The notes under the pieces: model-generated
The model's input: the letters and a program-made list of their open reading frames with translations, nothing else
What the model was told of the DNA's origin: nothing
Databases searched by the model: none
Assembly (NCBI GenBank): GCA_024699855.1
Contig: JAMPIQ010000003.1
Coordinates: 7,316,001 to 7,380,000, forward strand
Reading direction: 5' to 3'
Source: Aphelenchoides besseyi
Taxonomy: Eukaryota > Nematoda > Chromadorea > Rhabditida > Aphelenchoididae
DNA length: 64,000 nt
Shown here: positions 11,123 through 22,563 of the stretch, one piece after another
Position numbering within the stretch: the stretch's first letter is position 1
How the letters are laid out: each line of letters opens with the position of its first letter
Translations under genes and position numbers: made by a program

Positions 11123-12717
11123 ATGAGCAAACCAAAGAGTTTTGAAGAGCAGTTAGCCATCGACGTTCGATTTGATCCGTCGACTCAGCACAGTGAACTG
11201 ATCAGTGGACGCAAATCAAAACGCACTTTCAAAGGCTTTTTGACGAAATATTTTCTGGAAGGTAACTTCAAACTACGCGCAATCAGTTGATTTACGAGTT
11301 TAGGACAACAACACTACTCAACTGTTCGTTGTCATGAAGGTTCGTCGTGGCATGAACGACACAGAAACATAATTGCTTTTTGCCTACCCTTCTGTTTCTT
11401 CCAAATGTGCTGGTGGACTTTGGCCATCAGATATAATCTTTTTCGTTTGTACAAAACTCACTACGCCATGCCGATTACAATGATTTTTGGAGCCTTTATT
11501 TCTGGTTAATTTTAAACGACTACTTTGCTTAAAACAACTTTCAGGAGCAACAAGCGAAGGTGGAGGGGCAGTAGCTTTTCCCGTGATGACGTTGCTATTG
11601 AATCTTCCTCCAACGGCGGCTCGAGATTTCTCTTTGATGATCCAATCTTGTGGTTTGTATGACTTTCAAAACTTCAAAACGATTTTCCAAGGAATGGCTG
11701 CGAGTGCATTCACGGTCTTGTACATGCGAGTGAAAGTCGAATGGCATTCGATTATCTTCTGTAGTTTGGGAGCTTTTTTCAGTGTTATTCTTTCTCTTCA
11801 ATACGGTGACGACGTTCTTACTAGTTCCGAAAAGAAGATGATGTTCGTTGCCATTTGGTTCGCTTTTGCGATTGCTCTTCTAATTTTGAATTTTGAACGC
11901 AAACGAACTACCTACGACTCAATTCCCGAATTCTGTTTTTGGAAAGGAGTTGTTCTGTTTTTTACTGGAATTATTGGTGGTGAGTGGATGGGTAGAATCG
12001 AAGTCTATTGTTTGTTGAGGTATTCTTACTGGATTGACGGGCTCAGGTAGAAGAAGCTTACTGTTAATCAATAAACTTTGAATACTTTACAGGAGTGGAC
12101 ATAACTTCGTTCTCCATTCTAACGTTAATGTTTTCGATTTCCGAAAAAACCGCAACACCAACAAGCGTCGTACTCATGTGGATCAATTCGTGGGTATGAG
12201 TTGTGCATTCTCATTTTAATCAACTTTTTCTTGCAGGTTGGCTTCTTCTGGCGACATTTGATTATGAGCGAAATTTCCGAATTGGCATTTCAGTACTGGT
12301 CGATATCTGGTACGTTCGTTTACTGCAAACATTGAATTGGCCTATTGTAGTGCCCGTTGTTGTCACCTGTTCACCAGCTGGAGCGTTCGTCGCTAGTCAT
12401 CTTCATCGACAAACGTTGGCGTTCATGGTCTACATTCTCGAGACAATTTCGCTCATTGGATTCTTGCTGACACAACCAAAATTTACGCTACTGCTCGTTG
12501 GTTGCGTAATTGTCATTGCCCAGTAAGTCGAAAGAACTGAACCAATTGATATCTTTGTATTTGAGCATCTTTATCTTCTTTGCTCTCAGCAAACTTGGAA
12601 AACTGATCGTCCACGGGTTGACTGTTGAGAAGAAACAGGAATCACCACGAACGTGCGTATCTTCAGATCTGACTACTCCAAACTAATTTCTGCAGTTTGA
12701 TCAACTTACTAATTTAA
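11123..12717 (+). CDS. TauE/SafE-family (DUF81) multi-pass membrane protein
   Basis: TauE/SafE proteins are membrane exporters of sulfite or organosulfur anions in bacteria; animal members have unknown substrates. Two homologous halves are visible. The first has GATSEGGGAVAFPVMTL; the second has LTGLTGSGVDITSFSILTL followed by SEKTATPTSVVLMW. Hydrophobic helices follow each half (for example LAFMVYILETISLIGFLL). I spliced about nine exons by GT...AG and frame continuity, ending IVHGLTVEKKQESPRTLINLLI at 12715-12717. The N-terminal 60 residues are hydrophilic and probably cytosolic. The ATG at 11123 sits seven bases after TTTTTCAG, as expected for a trans-spliced leader site. The substrate is unknown. 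Confidence 0.8.
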
Positions 12718-13114
12718 TGTAATCTCAGAGACCACCAGTTTGTAAACCAACCATTTCTGCGTAAATACTATGTTCTATATACCAAGTATTTGGATTTATG
12801 TGGCGCTTTCGGCATCGTGATCAAGACTCGTTTGAAGCAATTATTTCAGACATTGCGAGTTTAAAACCGCCAGAATAAAAGATTTAATAAATACGGTTAA
12901 CTTAACAAACCAAGAAATTCCCCTCAAGCGATCCGATACAGCCACTTATGTCAGATGGGAGGGTTAAATAGGAAAGATCCTTACAGGGTTCATCTTTTCT
13001 ATCTATTTGTTTCTCTGCTCTCAAAAGCGGTCATTTCGTTTAGCGAACAATTGACTCTATACGTAGCGAACAACTTTTGTAATCAAACAAACCCCACACT
13101 CAACGACCATTCAA
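12718..13114. other. Intergenic, TauE-like gene to PARP-like gene
   Basis: Contains an AATAAAAGA motif near 12872-12880 that could end the upstream transcript, then T-rich sequence. A short open frame starting at 12955 does not splice in frame to the next gene, so I do not use it. An extra 5' exon of the PARP-like gene could lie here. Confidence 0.4.
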
Positions 13115-14205
13115 ATGCTATCAATAAACGGATTCACGTAAGTTTTCGTTCAGCTCTCAGTTTATTGTTTTTAGAAAACAAATCATAACGAAAAAGTCAA
13201 ACCCGGAAGATCAAGTTTCATATCAATTACCATATGCGATTGGGATTTACGATCCGGAAAAAACACCGGAAATTATTTTTGAACGTTTCCGTGAATCTCT
13301 TCAATTCGAAGGATACACCGAACAACAGATTCGTTCGATGATCGTTGGAATGCAGATTCTTAACGGTTGGTCCAATGCCTACAATGTAAGTAGTCACGAG
13401 AGTTTGTGTTCATATAGTGGATTTTAGGTGATTGTTCGTATGATTCACATGGAACGACGAATGACCACGAGATATGTGGCCTACAAAATCGTCAACATTT
13501 ACGCTCTTCAATTTGATCGGCACCAACGATTCAAAAAAGAAAGCACAAACTACCAGTCGCATTTCCCGAATCAGTTTGTTTACTTCTGATTGCTCGCTCT
13601 AATTGCTTTTTTCAGACGTTTATTGTTTTTGATGAACGATCCGGATGAACTGGCCAACAATCTCATGAACGGAATGACCCCGTCAGCAGCTGGAACGGTT
13701 AGCCATTTCATCACTTCATAACCTTTGATTTCTATAGAAATGTGACTTGGGATCGGGTTTCTATTTTACCGAGAACATTGAATGTTTATTCCCTTTGTGG
13801 AAGCGAAGAGATGAACGCGACTACCAACGACGAGTCTACGTGCCGATAGCAGCGGTTGCATTGGGTAACATGAAAACATATCGCGATATCAGTGGATTTG
13901 CGCCGCAAAGCGGAGTTCCTGCAGGTTACGATAGTGTTTGTTTGACAGGAGTCTTTGGCGCTCCATACTACAACTACTTGTAAGTTTCTGTCTTTGTTTC
14001 GTTCTTATAATTTGAATTCAGACGACACAAAGGTATTCGTTTTCGGTATCCAGTCGATGAGTTCCAATTGAATCATCTTCGCATTCAAATGTTGGAATAC
14101 ACAAACTTTTACGTTGTGAACACTCAGCAAGTTCGAATTTGTTATTTGGTTGAGTTGGAATGGTGCGATAAGAACAAGATCTCGTGGTTCGATGAAAACA
14201 TGTAA
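13115..14205 (+). CDS. Divergent PARP-like (ADP-ribosyltransferase fold) protein
   Basis: The C-terminal two thirds follow the PARP catalytic domain. YNVIVRMIHMERRMTTRYV corresponds to the first beta strand (VVSIxRVQNPxLWxxY). RLLFLMNDPDELANNLMNGM takes the place of LFHGT and the helix after it. LGSGFYFTENI corresponds to GKGIYFA, VALGNMKTY to the core VALGN strand, and FYVVNTQQVRICYLVELEW to YIVYDIAQVNLKYLLKLKF. Of the H-Y-E triad only the Tyr remains: the His position is Leu or Met and the Glu position is Asn. It is therefore probably catalytically dead, or a non-classical transferase. The start at 13115 (MLSINGFT) keeps frame across the first intron; an upstream exon is possible. About 270 residues. 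Confidence 0.65.
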
Positions 14206-14454
14206 TCTCCCATTTTTTTCTTGTTTTACCAATATTCCAATAAAATTCAAGTGTCTGCTGATTCTCATTGATTTAACTTCATGGGACTTCGATTAAACAT
14301 TATGTAATCGTGATGGTTTGTTCACCAGAGAAATGAAACAATTTATTTGATATGTAAAAATCAAAGTTAGCCCGTAAGATTGTAAGCAAAAATAAACTAT
14401 GATACAAAAAAGAAACGAATTAGTTAAGGGTATCTAGAAAGAGAAAGACTTAGA
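14206..14454. other. Convergent 3' region, PARP-like gene and VPS39
   Basis: AATAAAAT near 14238 fits the PARP-like polyadenylation signal. Nothing else seen. Confidence 0.4.
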
Positions 14455-17400
14455 TTATCCAAAACTTGACGACTTTTGATGACAAAAGAAATGTGCAATA
14501 TTACCGTTTGTGTAGCGAACAAAAGCACTAAATTTGTGTCGTTTAATCGTAATATAAGATTCTGATCAACCTTGTGGTAATTCGTTTTTGGCATAAAACA
14601 CAATCGACATTGAAGTCGATGGTCACGCGCGTTGATTTGATGTTTTCGATTTGACGAATAGCGTGTACTTTTGCCACATTCGAAATGGCCAAACGAACTC
14701 CCGTCTAAATTTTTGTTTAGAGTTTTTGCAAAGCCACTTACCGCAGAAACTTTATTCTTTGTTGACTCCAAGACTGATTCTAATGCGCCGTACACACGAT
14801 TCAATGGTGTGTCGATGGGGATATGGGCAATCGCTTGGACGGTATCCAATTTGATCGAATGATATTTAAGGATCTTTAGCGCTTCGTTTACGTTTCGCGT
14901 CGGTTTGCGGTTTTTCAACGTTGATTTTAACGCCTCGACGGGCAGATCAGTTGGACTGATGTAGGCTTTGTACAGGAGAAAGAAGACCTAAATTCGAATA
15001 TTGTAGAAACACCAAGGACACGAACCTGCGAGTTGGTCGCATCTTTTGGGTTGTAATGTTCAACACAATAACGTTCGGCAGCGTCGAAATCCATGAGTAC
15101 ATTCGTATAAATTAGAAGCGCTTCTTCGTGTCTTTTCAAACGTCCAAACACAATCGCTTTTTCCTCAATCAAGTAATCATCTAAGAGCAACAGAATCTTC
15201 TGAGGATTGTAACCAATCGAAGTTTGCAAAAACTTCAGAAGCTTTCCTCGAAGTTTACCCAATTCACCATCCTCGTCGCCTGCTTTTGTTATACTCTCAT
15301 CTATAACGCTAAGGAATCAACATAATCGAACAGACAAAACTTGCCATCAGATAAGGCGTGAACGTAATTGCTCATTAGTGGTTTAACTCGAATTATGTAT
15401 TGCTCAACCAACGTTTCGTGAAACTGCGATTTCTTCTCGCCAACTTCATTGATCAAATACTCCAAATAAGGAATCAAAGCTCCAATTGCTTCTCGTTTAA
15501 GGAACGTCAAAACTTCTTCCGGATCCCAAGTTTGAACGTTTTCGTTATCTGCAGCGCAGAAGATTTGAGTTCCAAGTTTGAAATCAGCAGCTGAAAAATC
15601 CTTGCAATTTCACTTGTAAATGCAAAATAAACTTACCAAGAACTCCTTTAGCGTATTCAAAAACCAAATTCAAGTCATCGGATTTCAAAGTTTGAAGATA
15701 ATCAACCGTGTGTTCGTATCCTTCAAGTGGACTGCCTGGTATTTGAGCCTGATCCTTGAGCAATTGCAACGCTTTTCGACGTTGCTCTTTGCGTGAATAC
15801 AAAATGAACAGCTCTTGAATTCGATTCATCTCTTTCAAATCGTGTTCTGCTTCCGCCAACAAACAGCTATTATCGGAGAGACGAAGAAGAGATGAAACGA
15901 GTATTGGTTTCGTTTTCAAATAGCACTTGAGTAATGCCGAATCGACTAACTCCAAACCTTCATGTACTCGTTGTAACTCTCTGGACTTTAACATCTGATC
16001 TTTTCGTTGCTCTCGTTTCGCTCGTTGATGTTGTTCGAGTTTCTGCGCGAATTCTGTTCGTTTCTAAATGTTTAATGTTTGTAACATATCAGATAATGAT
16101 TCGGAAGAATGCCGAAAATGAAGAACTCACGGCCGATAGATAGTCTCCTAGTGCTGCAATGGCCAATTTGAGCTCGTTCTCCGTGAATGGTTTGTCCAAA
16201 TGCACAACTTCAAAATCCGCCAATTCTTCCGGAGGATAATCGGACAAACGGCGGATGTATTTTTGCGGAATAAGTTTTGGAATAAAGTTCAAAACAAGTA
16301 GAACATCTAAAAACGAATTTATGATTATGATTCAAACTCCACTAACCAGTTCCAACTGCCGGCTCCAAATGAGTATTGAAACAACGAGCGTAATCACGTT
16401 GGAGGAACATTTGATTGGCGGCTTTTCGTTTTAGTGCAATCATTTCTTTAACATCAAAATTTGGTGTATTCTCAGCTAATGCAATGGCCAATTCAAAATG
16501 TCTTTCATCAATCAAGCATCGAACGTTCGCTTTGGCTTGTGGACGACTGTTGAGCTTGGCAATCGTCGATTCGTTTGCAATAAAAACATAACCGCTAAAT
16601 AGTAAAATACAAGTTAGTTAAACTCGAAGTTCGTATACGGTGCTGCGACGTGAAGAAATGTGGCTTTGTTGAAATTTAGTCGTTGAATAAGTCCATCCGG
16701 AGCAATCGATCGTATCTCAACCAAACCTTTCGGTAAAATCGCAATCAAATGTGGAGCATCATAAGCTAAAAAGCGGTCAGAAACAACACTACGAACATAC
16801 CCAACACTGTTGGAGTTTCTGAGAACCGACAACCCAAAACATTCGGCAATTGATTTCCGCAATCGTTAAAGAAGTGAATGGTGTTCGATTTGCTCAATCC
16901 AATCCAACCACGATCCCGAATACTCACAATCAACGGTGTATCGGGGGTTATAAACAACTGTCGAATGACACCACTCTCATCGTTCTAAAATACCAATGAA
17001 CACTAAAGAAAAGTATCCAACTTACCGAATCAGAAGACGCGGAACTCTCGTCGTCGAATATCCGAACGTAATTGTACTCATTTCGAATCGCAAAAATAAG
17101 CGAATGCGTCCCACACCACGTCAACAAAGATGCATTGTCGCCCAAATAGTTTGGATTGAAACCGACTTGAACTTCTTCGAATTTGTCATGTAGCCATTTC
17201 AGAAGATACAATCGTCTTTTCACACTCAACAAAACGAACAGTCGATTATCGGGCTAAACTACGATCAAACTGCCGTTCCAATAAAAGAGCTTACTTGTTG
17301 AACGTAAGTAACAAACGAGTGAATTGGACGAAATTTGTTGAACGTCGAAATGAGCTTAAAAGTTTCGTTTGTTTCGTGAACATTCAGAATCTGATCAGTC

Positions 17401-17727
17401 AAACACAACAGCAGCCCATGCGTTTCAATCATTTGCAGGTCGGTAATCGCTTTTTTCTCGAAAGATCGATGTAGAAGCGATGTGAATCCACGTTTATCTG
17501 AAACTCTAAGTCGAGCGGAATGCGAAAAAGAAACCAACCGGTTGGAATATGATTAACGCACAGAAGATGTCCCTGTTTTGTTCCAACGTACAGCTTCTGA
17601 GTGTTCGCTGAAATGACCATTGATATTGTCAGTCGAAAAGGAACAACTTACACGACGAAGCAAAGCATGTTGGACCAGCGAGTTGTAGTCGACTAATCAC
17701 TTCCTCTTGAGCATATGCTGCGTACAT
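14455..17727 (-). CDS. vps-39: VPS39/VAM6, HOPS tethering-complex subunit
   Basis: VPS39 is the Rab7-binding subunit of HOPS, which tethers late endosomes, autophagosomes and lysosomes. It starts at 17727 (MYAAYAQEEV). The N-terminal CNH/beta-propeller shows LYVGTKQGHLLCVN. The central alpha-solenoid shows LLKCYLKTKPILVSSLLRL and LLKDQAQIPGSPLEGYEHT. The C-terminus shows KSTLKNRKPTRNV, then LKILKYHSIKLDTVQA. Splicing the last exons in frame gives the family zinc-binding end: DCVLCQKRIT joined to AFVRYTNG and AHFFCHQK, with the stop at 14455-14457. About 15 short introns. The gene looks complete. Confidence 0.93.
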
Positions 17728-17994
17728 AGTCAAAGGTAAAAGATCTTGGATCCAAAGTAAAAATAACGAAAGTTCTCCGAAATGTTAAAAACTAAGATGT
17801 AAAACCAACAAAAATGTTTAGAAGAATACACAACAGATAAAATAGCAATTCATTTGATTAGCTGAGTTTCTATAACATCGATTTTCACTTTGTGGTATTG
17901 TTTTGTCTTACTTTCAATGTAAACAAGACTGAAACAAAAAGACTCAACAAAGAAAGTTTATTTCACGGAAGAGAAAGAACAGAGAGAAGCAGAA
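17728..17994. other. Intergenic, VPS39 start to MSP 3' end
   Basis: AT-rich, 267 bp. It must carry the VPS39 promoter. No motif recognised. Confidence 0.35.
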
Positions 17995-18465
17995 TCATGG
18001 ATTGTATTCGATTGGCAAGTTCTTGCGACGAACCATTCCATCGCCTTGGAACCACTCGCGACGGAATTGCTTGGCCGCACCGTCGGGAGTGTTGCTGAAA
18101 CGGACAAGTGGATCAGGATTCATTGGTCGCCAAAACTCACGTCCACTCGATGGTGATACGATCGTTGTTGGTGTCCTCTTGGCCGAATTGGAACGAGTCG
18201 CAGGAAACGGCCATCAAGACCGCTTCCTTCGGGTCCAAAACTCCACATGGCGGATCAACACCCAAACGTTTCATGTTCGTGGTCTTGATCGCCCATCCGA
18301 TACGACGACCACCAGAGTTGATGATCTGAAACCGGGGAATGAGCCCCGGAAAGAACATGCAAAACTGACCTTGATGTGATAGGTGTGCTTGTCGTCGTAT
18401 GGGGCATTAAAGACAATCTTGGAAGCGGGTTGGGTGTTGATGTCACCTGGAGCAACCGAAGCCAT
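17995..18465 (-). CDS. msp: Major sperm protein (MSP)
   Basis: MSP is the cytoskeletal protein that drives crawling of nematode sperm and also signals to oocytes. The spliced product starts [19 protein letters not shown] and ends [22 protein letters not shown], 126-127 residues, the canonical length. It contains the family landmarks [18 protein letters not shown] and [20 protein letters not shown]. Two introns interrupt it: 18326-18369 (after YHIK) and 18095-18140 (inside EWT/N). Many MSP genes in Caenorhabditis are intronless, so two introns are notable. This gene fixes the organism as a nematode. A TATA box lies about 80 bp upstream. Confidence 0.97.
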
Positions 18466-18546
18466 GATAGCGATGAAAGAGAGATTGAAAGCAAAAGAGA
18501 AAAACAGGAACAGACGAACTGTGCAGGTTAAGGCTTGAGATCATTC

Positions 18547-18553
18547 TTTTATA
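18547..18553 (-). promoter_or_regulatory. TATA box of the MSP gene
   Basis: TATAAAA read on the minus strand, about 80 bp upstream of the MSP start codon, the expected place for a strongly expressed, testis-restricted gene. The 250-bp interval is shared with the divergent gene at 18715. Confidence 0.6.
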
Positions 18554-18714
18554 CTCCACGAAAATTTGCATAATGATAAAAATTAGTGATTCTGTCGAAC
18601 TGGAATCACCAATGTATGCAAATTCTTTCGGCACTCGCAAACAAATGTTGCAAGTTTTTAGTTTCTTTGCTTTCGCGTTGACTGGTCTTCTGTTGCTCTC
18701 AACTGATTGTCAAA

Positions 18715-19188
18715 ATGCCCGAATACTTGGTTTCCGCTGCATTACCATTTATCGCTTTGATCATTGAACTCATTGCCTTCTTGGTCGCTTTGTGTATCAT
18801 CTACGCTTATCGTTACAAAGATGCTAACGCGGAAGAAATCGAGAAAGCGAAGTTGATGGCACAACGTCCAATTTGTTCGAAATGCAACGGACATAAGACA
18901 ATTAAGAAGGAAATTGAAAAGGTAACAGAAAATCCATCATTTTCACGTTAGATTTTTTTACAGCCAGCGATAGCAACTGTTGGAGTTGTGGACGAAATGC
19001 CGGAGCCTATGAATTGGACTGGAGGTGACAAGAACGGAAACAAACGTCGACTTACACCGCTGATTCACGATCCAAATTACCCACACAATATCATTTCGTC
19101 TGCTTGGTTACCGCCCAACTATGAACCACCAATCAAACGTGCGCGCATTTATCAACACGGAATTATCACTCAATTCGCATTTTATTAA
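18715..19188 (+). CDS. Small single-pass membrane protein, unknown function
   Basis: Two exons. MPEYLVSAALPFIALIIELIAFLVALCIIYAYRYKD gives a short head and one strong membrane helix (about residues 7-31). After it come an acidic/basic stretch and a CSKCNGHKT motif (CxxC), then a Pro-rich tail after the intron (PNYPHNIISSAWLPPNYEPP) ending at 19186-19188. About 145 residues. No family recognised. It is divergent from MSP with only 250 bp between, so co-expression in the male germ line is possible but unproven. Confidence 0.7.
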
Positions 19189-19900
19189 CGATACTCAATT
19201 GTCTTCATGAAATAACAGTCTCAAGGTTTTTGGTTTCATCCATTTCTATGCATTAAAAGTAAGTTCACAAGTCTGATTTGATGATAATCTCAACGTTTGA
19301 ACACCAGCAAGTTCGTGCATTCTCAACTTCATTGCATTTCCACTAACGATCCTCTTCTCTCTTATGCCCAATAAACTGCTTCGACACATTCCAGCTAATA
19401 TCTTAAACCTCGATAAGCCCATTCTTGTGGACAAAGCAACGAACTAAACAATTGAGTTAATTGAAATTCGTAAACTTGTTAATTGTCTTCTACTCTAAAG
19501 CATTGAGCGACACGTCGAACGGGCGTCCGGCGGACTTTCCGCCCTTCTTAATCGTGCTTTAAATCTACGACCATTTACTTTCCTTAATTTTGATTCGCAT
19601 TTTTTCTTTCTCGAACGCGTGTTGTTCATTGTTTTTGAGAGGTTTATTAACCCGAGTTTAAGAGCCCCAATAAAGGATCCCACTTAGCTCAGAATCCAAA
19701 TTGCCTGAGTGCCCTTGAGAGAGGGCGCTACAGGCGATCTAATTGGACATTCCGATCATCTGAATCAGACAGCATACTTCCAATGCAATTCCTATTTGAC
19801 CAATGCTTTTGCATTCCAGTCAGTAAAATGAACACGAGAATTTGACAGTAAGGTTTATTTTTGTTGAATCCAAAGAGAAAACATGTAAATCCGAAAAAGA
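19189..19900. other. Intergenic with a hairpin repeat
   Basis: No gene supported: open frames at 19246-19434 and 19495-19683 are short, on the minus strand and featureless. The interval contains a nested hairpin (19695-19747) that recurs near 27700. Confidence 0.5.
19646..19755. repeat. Hairpin repeat, copy 1
   Basis: Begins with TTATTAACCCGAGTTTAAG and AATAAAGGATCCC. A three-tier hairpin follows: TCCAA/TTGGA (19695-19699 with 19743-19747), GCCTG/CAGGC (19703-19707 with 19731-19735) and GCCCT/AGGGC (19711-19715 with 19722-19726). A second copy with the same flank and a similar stem lies at 27650-27765. Function unknown. Confidence 0.6.
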
Positions 19901-20985
19901 TCATTCCTTCTTGTCGTCATCTGAAACTCAACTAATTAACTTCAATCACCATAAAAATATCACCGTCTTTCTTCGAATCATCTTTTTTTGAAGCATTGCC
20001 TTGTTTGCTTTCTCCCTTTTCATCTTCCTTCTTTTCTTCCTCTTTTTTCGACGATTCCTTGGCCTGAAAACACATTCCTGATGTTGGTGTTCAATTTGTC
20101 CGTTCACTTGCCTCTTTCTCTTCCTTTTTGTCCGCTTTCTTCTCTTCACCAGCTTTGGCTTCGATCTTCACATCAACCTTTACATCAGAGTCCTTTTCTG
20201 CTCCACTCTTTGCTTTCTCTTTGCTCTAAATTTAAATTTGAGTTCAGCAGTTAGCGCTCCAACAGCCTCGGACGAACATCCGCAACGATGAACGGAAAGT
20301 CGCTTACCTTTTGAGTTTCGTCCATTCGAGCACTCTTTGCTTCTTTCTTTGATTTCTTGGATTCCTTCTTTGATTTTTTGGATTCCTTCTTAGATTTGCG
20401 TTCTTCTTTCTTGCTGCCTTCTTTCTTTTCTTCCTATAAGTGCAAGTGAACACAACTCACTTATCAAAACTGACCTTCTTCTCTTCAACCTCTTCTTTCT
20501 TGTCGCCCGCAGTTTCATCTTTCTGAAAAGACAATTAATCATCGCTTATAATATCTTCAACTGACCTTCGGTTCTTCCACTGGCTTCTCAACCTCATCTT
20601 TCTGCAATACAACCGATCATTCGATCATCAGCGAAACAACCAACATACCTTCGCTTCCTCTGCGGGGTTTTCCGCATCTTTCTTTGACTCACATGTCTTC
20701 TCTTTGGGGGGTTCAGGGGGTGGTGCTTGAGCCGGCACAACGGCGGCAGCAACAACGGGAGCTTCAGGGACCGGAACAGTCGCGGGTTTAATCGTTGACG
20801 GTGCACCGAGTCTCCCTCCAGGAAGAGGGTTTTTGTTTTTTTTCTGGAACCCAAAAGTAAGTTTTTGGTGTCTTCAATCTCACCTTTCCGCACTGAGCCA
20901 TCAGCAACGGAAGAGCAGCGGCAGTCGAACAGAACGCCGCAACCAAAAGCGAGTTTCCGGAATCAATGAGCAACGAGCTTTCCAT
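19901..20985 (-). CDS. Membrane-anchored lysine/glutamate-rich protein
   Basis: Starts at 20985 (MESSLLIDSGNSLLVAAFCS) with one hydrophobic segment to about residue 32, then CGKKKNK. A Pro/Ala/Val-rich region follows (PATVPVPEAPVVAAVVPAQ), then about 170 residues dominated by K, E, S and D, such as KKESKKSKKESKKSKKEAK. Seven or more exons are joined across short introns, ending DDDDKKE with the stop at 19901-19903. Low-complexity repeats make homology unreliable. A nearby start at 21045 would add 20 residues. It probably sits in a membrane with a long charged tail. It is near MSP, and sperm-enriched genes cluster in nematodes, but that link is only suggestive. Confidence 0.65.
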
Positions 20986-21270
20986 TGTTGAAGACAAGAG
21001 AAAATCGAGAGCACAAAAAGCTGAGCGCCGTGACTGTCCGATCAAGTCAGTCTAATGAAGAAAAGTTGGAAACTGATTCAAGACGATTTTATGGTAATTT
21101 TACGAAATTAACAATTCAGAGCCGATTAGTTTATGTGATAATGCTAACTACTTGACGAAGATTCTACGTTGATTCTAGTTCCTTGATTGTCGCATTTAAA
21201 GTACACCGCTCAATACGTTGGGAAATTACGAACTTTGTTAGTGATCAAGTTAATTGTTGTGGTTTTAAGA
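20986..21270. other. Intergenic
   Basis: Upstream region of the lysine-rich gene and the 3' side of the ABCG remnant. Nothing recognised. Confidence 0.3.
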
Positions 21271-21885
21271 TTACGATTTATTGAGCAAATTTCTTTTCAA
21301 CGAATAAATCGCATACGTAACTAACGAGAACAGGTCGATAAAACCGTCGAAGATCATATTCGGAAGAACAAAAGTTGGTAAAACATTTGAGCCAAATCTT
21401 GTTCCGAATAAAGACGCTCCAGCGTACGCTAAACCAGACAAATAATTCAATGTTAACACCAAGTTTACCTATGGAATACCTGCCCAAGATTCCATCATGT
21501 TGTCGCGAGTCGCGCGGAAAGAAAAAATCGATAAGCAACAAAAGCGCGCACTCAAGAGAACGGGCTGGTAGAATCATTCCTTTTTTGTTAGTTGTTTCTT
21601 TGGGTTTTTTAGTTTTGTATGTTGAATTTTATTTTGCACAATAAACCTAAATTTTATCGATCTTCGACAGAGAAGCTGAAACAATGTTGAAATAACAAAA
21701 GATGGCAGATTTGATCGCTTTTCGTTGGAAACCAACCATGCAGTAGACAATGGTCGAGTAAGCTAGCAAAAAAACGTATATTGAGGCAGTGCAGCCAAAG
21801 GTTTTCCCTACGAAGTACGCGAATACCGAGTAGTGACCGGATCGATATTCTCGATAAAGAATCGTAAATTCAGCAATGTTCGTAT
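21271..21885 (-). pseudogene. ABCG (White-type) transporter C-terminal remnant
   Basis: Translated on the minus strand, about 21880-21690 reads AEFTILYREYRSGHYSVFAY and then VGKTFG and STIVYCMVGF. That is the signature of the ABCG half-transporter transmembrane domain (REHRSGLYSVSAYFLAKTL...YWMVGL). After a gap with no clear frame, 21271-21430 gives YAGASLFGTRFGSNVLP and PNMIFDGF, resembling the later helices and the 'FGGFF' region, with a stop at 21271-21273. No ATP-binding cassette is present anywhere near. I read it as a decayed fragment; a truncated gene with unseen exons is less likely. Confidence 0.5.
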
Positions 21886-22563
21886 GTAGTAGTATATATG
21901 CTTATACCAGCTCAATCACCTACATCCTCAAAATTTTCCCAACAAAATTATACATAATTTGCGAATTAAAATGATAAAATACCTCAAATCATTTACATTA
22001 TCTTCAGTTTCACCATAAAAATTCTTTCATTCCAACATAAAACACTAACTCAACCCAATCACCCTCTAGCTCGTATCCTTGGAGAATTAATGTTCAATTG
22101 TTACAAATTGGCCACTAATTGATGCAAATTTGACACTTCGTAGTGTTGGATTATTTTTGCAAATCATATAAGCTTGCAAGATTTGAAATCGTTTTAAACT
22201 TTGAAATACATGAAATTAAAAGCAATTTTCCGCAAGAGCGCATATGCGCCTACATTCCGTACGTGAACTAATGCACTTGATGGCTTGAAGATAATAAAAT
22301 CGCTCCTGTTCATTCAATCGTTCTTCTACGAAGTGAACACGTTTATTAGACGTACAAACCGCGGCCAGGACCGCCACCCCCTTAGTTCCCGCCACCTAAT
22401 CTTCGGTTGCGAGTTTAAGACGAGTCAAAATACTAGTTCCAGAAGTTAAAAAAAGGATGAGTGAGCTACAGTACGAACCGCGTGCAAAAAATGATCGCCA
22501 CCCAAAACAACCTCCCGTTAATCACTTTCAACAAATTGTTTTTCGCTAGCGGTCATTGTTGTG
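21886..22563. other. AT-rich intergenic before the ISXO2/Merlin gene
   Basis: About 680 bp, strongly AT-rich to 22320, then a short GC-richer patch (22355-22400) just upstream of the transposase. I looked for an inverted copy of the sequence after 23520 and saw no convincing terminal inverted repeat. Confidence 0.4.

Noticed and set aside
12955..13188. Alternative first exon for the PARP-like gene (MGGLNRKDPYRV)
   Set aside because: Splicing at the only good donor puts the next exon out of frame; the frame starting at 13115 fits.
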